From the NCBI GenBank assembly GCA_963820395.1, contig CAWGAE010000007.1, forward strand, positions 62,001 to 126,000: a DNA stretch of 64,000 bases, read 5' to 3'. Origin of the DNA: DATFVJ01 sp963820395. GTDB taxonomy: Bacteria > Actinomycetota > Actinomycetes > Streptosporangiales > Streptosporangiaceae. Below, piece by piece: positions 62,506-64,000 of the stretch (position 1 is its first letter; every line of letters starts with the position of its first letter). The position numbers were made by a program, and so were the translations under genes. Under the pieces are notes generated by a model. That model saw only the letters and a program-made list of their open reading frames with translations, had not been told where the DNA came from and did not search any database.

Positions 62506-63795
62506 TCAGCGGCTGCGCGATGCTGGCCTGTGTGAGCAAGCTGGATCTTCGCCGAGCGGATCAGCGCTTGCGGCGAAGGCGCGGGCACGTGATCCGCCGC
62601 AAAGGTCGGCATACTCGCAGCCGCCGCAGCGGCCGGTGAATTGGGCGGCACGGATCGAGCGCAGCAGCGGATCGTCCCGGTAGATCGCGCGCAGCGGCTG
62701 GTCACGGATGTTCCCGAGGTCCAAGGGGAGAAATCCGGCCGGGTACACCTCGCCGTTGTAGGCGACGAACAAGATGCCCTTGCCGTCGCGGGTCGCGGCA
62801 GTGTGCGCGCTCGGACGCGCGGCCGGGGCTCCGAGTAGCTGGCCGAGCCGCCCGGACAGATGCCTGTACAGCGCCCCGTCCGGTGGCGGGTCTCCGGCCC
62901 GCCGGCGCGCGACGATACGGCGGAAGAACGGTGCCTCGACGGTCCGGACCACCAAGCCGTAATGCGCGGCGTCGTAGAGGAAGTGGCAGACGTCCTCATG
63001 TTCCGCGGGTGTCACCGCCCCTGCCGCTACACCCCGGCCGACATGCACCAGGAAGAAGACCTCCCAGATGTGCGCACCGCTCCCGGCTGCGTGGGAGGCG
63101 ATGTCGGCGAGCTGGAGCGCGTTCGCGCGCATCACGGTTGTGTTGACCTGAACAGTCAGGCCGGCGCCGACGAGCGCGCAGATGGCGCTGACCGTCGCGT
63201 CGAAATGGCCATCGATGCCGCGCACGCCGTCGTGCGTGGCGGCATTCGCGCCGTCGAGGCTGATCGATACCGCCCTGACGCCGCTGCTCGCGATCCTGTC
63301 GATCATGCCGCGGGTGAGCAGCGGGGTCACCGACGGGGACAGGCCAACCGGCACACCCAGAGAGACCGCGTGCCCGACCAGGTCGAACAGGTCCGGCCGG
63401 AGCAGGCAGTCACCGCCGGTGAGGACGAGGATCGGGTAGGGGCGCCCGAATCCGGCGACTTGCTCGATGAGGTCGTGGCCCTCAGCCCGGCTCAGTTCCC
63501 CGGGCATCGCCTGCGACGTGGCCGAGGCGCGGCAGTGCCGGCAGGCGAGCTGGCAGGCGCGCGTCGTCTCCCAGAACACGAGCATGGGCCGCTGCGCGAA
63601 GTCGGGCGTGGACCGCCGGGCGGATCCCGGCGCGGACGGCAGGGCGCATCCCGGCGCGGACGGCAGGGCGGTTCCCAGCGCGCACGGCAGCGCGGTTCCC
63701 GGCGCGGGCCGTCCGCCCGCCACCGGCTGTTCCGATGGCCGCCGGCGCGTCCACGTGCCCGCGTCCTTGATCTCGCCTGCCGCGTGTGTCAACAC
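62506..63795 (-). CDS. Radical SAM/SPASM domain protein (TIGR04053-like)
   Basis: 429 residues. The radical SAM motif is VFWETTRACQLACRHCRASA (CxxxCxxC). LVLTGGDCLLRPDLFDLV (GGD SAM contact) and AVSISLDGANAATHDGVRG follow. The C-terminal SPASM-type cysteines are in AAQFTGRCGGCEYADLCGGS and GEDPACSH, an extra Fe-S cluster. GEVYPAGFLPLDLGNIRDQP is the SPASM lead-in. The family includes heme- and peptide-modifying enzymes, and the substrate here is unknown. Before the motif lies an atypical ~68-residue Ala/Pro/Gly-rich extension with an 8-residue repeat. The GTG start at 63795 has only a weak ribosome site, so a start nearer SARRSTPDFAQRPMLVFWE is possible. Confidence 0.86.
   Translation of the reverse strand: MLTHAAGEIKDAGTWTRRRPSEQPVAGGRPAPGTALPCALGTALPSAPGCALPSAPGSARRSTPDFAQRPMLVFWETTRACQLACRHCRASATSQAMPGELSRAEGHDLIEQVAGFGRPYPILVLTGGDCLLRPDLFDLVGHAVSLGVPVGLSPSVTPLLTRGMIDRIASSGVRAVSISLDGANAATHDGVRGIDGHFDATVSAICALVGAGLTVQVNTTVMRANALQLADIASHAAGSGAHIWEVFFLVHVGRGVAAGAVTPAEHEDVCHFLYDAAHYGLVVRTVEAPFFRRIVARRRAGDPPPDGALYRHLSGRLGQLLGAPAARPSAHTAATRDGKGILFVAYNGEVYPAGFLPLDLGNIRDQPLRAIYRDDPLLRSIRAAQFTGRCGGCEYADLCGGSRARAFAASADPLGEDPACSHRPASRSR
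63618..63710 (-). repeat. 24-bp tandem repeats in radical SAM gene 5' end
   Basis: GCGC-TCCCGGCGCGGACGGC-type units repeat at a 24-bp period, encoding ALPSAPG-like octapeptides in the N-terminal extension. Confidence 0.75.
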
Positions 63796-64000
63796 GCCAT
63801 CACGACCCCCGGCCGCTCGTCACGCGATTACCATCCGGCAGATCCTCCACCGCCGCGCACGGTTGAGGACAGGGGCCTTTCGGCCCCTCATGCCGGTACC
63901 GAGGACTCCGATCGTGCTGTCGCGGGTGTGCTGGCGCAGGTGTCGGCACCCACAGGTTCGAGTCGGTTGCAACCGGGCTCTGGCCGGGCCGCCTCGATGG
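63796..64000. other. Window end, with hairpin and IS-end-like sequence
   Basis: AGGGGCC-tttc-GGCCCCT at 63871-63888 is a perfect 7-bp hairpin, possibly a terminator. TGTCGGCACCCACAGG near 63951 resembles the terminus of the integrase-type IS. No gene was recognised. Confidence 0.45.

Noticed and set aside
63940..64000. Possible tRNA T-loop (GGTTCGAGTC) near the window end
   Set aside because: It follows an IS-like GGCACCCACAGG terminus, but the downstream bases do not form an acceptor strand with CCA, so a tRNA call is not supported.

Overview
This is a high-GC actinobacterial window. The evidence is GC-rich codon use, a gluABCD-type glutamate transporter operon, a CYP105-like P450 with its 3Fe-4S ferredoxin, a DUF3159 protein, and many GTG/TTG starts. 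It looks like a mobile-element-rich, decaying accessory region, such as a genomic island, chromosome arm or plasmid segment. Roughly half is insertion sequences (IS110, IS3, IS630, ISL3, IS66, IS1634 and integrase-core families, plus an unclassified element with a ~730-residue transposase). Between them lie intact islands and many broken host genes. No rRNA operon, CRISPR array or phage structural gene was seen.

Layout. 1-5.6 kb: 5' part of a DUF3159 gene, a small secreted protein, acyl-CoA synthetase and IS66 relics, a lipoprotein coupled to a frameshifted membrane protein, a cadD-type relic and a potassium channel. 5.6-11.5 kb: a transposon nest (IS110, the large element and an IS3 inside an IS1634 copy). 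12.3-16.6 kb: a DUF347 membrane protein, a truncated large-transposase copy holding a metal-ABC permease scrap, and uppP. 17.4-22.2 kb: gluABCD with an IS630 directly upstream. 23-30 kb: the intact large element, a GH15 relic, an intact IS1634 with target duplication, and acetyl-CoA synthetase and FUSC relics. 30-36.4 kb: WD40 membrane protein, two MITE-like elements, a phospholipase C-type phosphoesterase and a secreted S53 protease. 36.4-39 kb: a tRNA 3' scrap, a dead IS, and truncated lpd and FAD-oxidase genes. 39.2-43.3 kb: an intact pair, a pRiA4b ORF-3 family protein and a large 2OG-Fe(II) oxygenase. 43.3-52 kb: helicase, LuxR and TetR relics, intact hoxX, a STAS protein and an IS1634-family transposase. 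53.1-55.3 kb: ferredoxin, P450 and divergent TetR. 55.4-59.4 kb: stacked integrase-type IS copies and a small CxC protein. 59.5-63.8 kb: two radical SAM enzymes and a UspA-like protein on the minus strand, with IS debris between.

Functional units supported by sequence: gluA-D (glutamate-type amino acid import); ferredoxin-P450 under a probable divergent TetR; the pRiA4b/2OG oxygenase pair; the radical SAM group. HoxX implies aerobic [NiFe]-hydrogenase maturation elsewhere in the genome. The best candidates for something undescribed are the 2OG oxygenase/pRiA4b pair and the radical SAM group; their products or substrates cannot be read from sequence alone.
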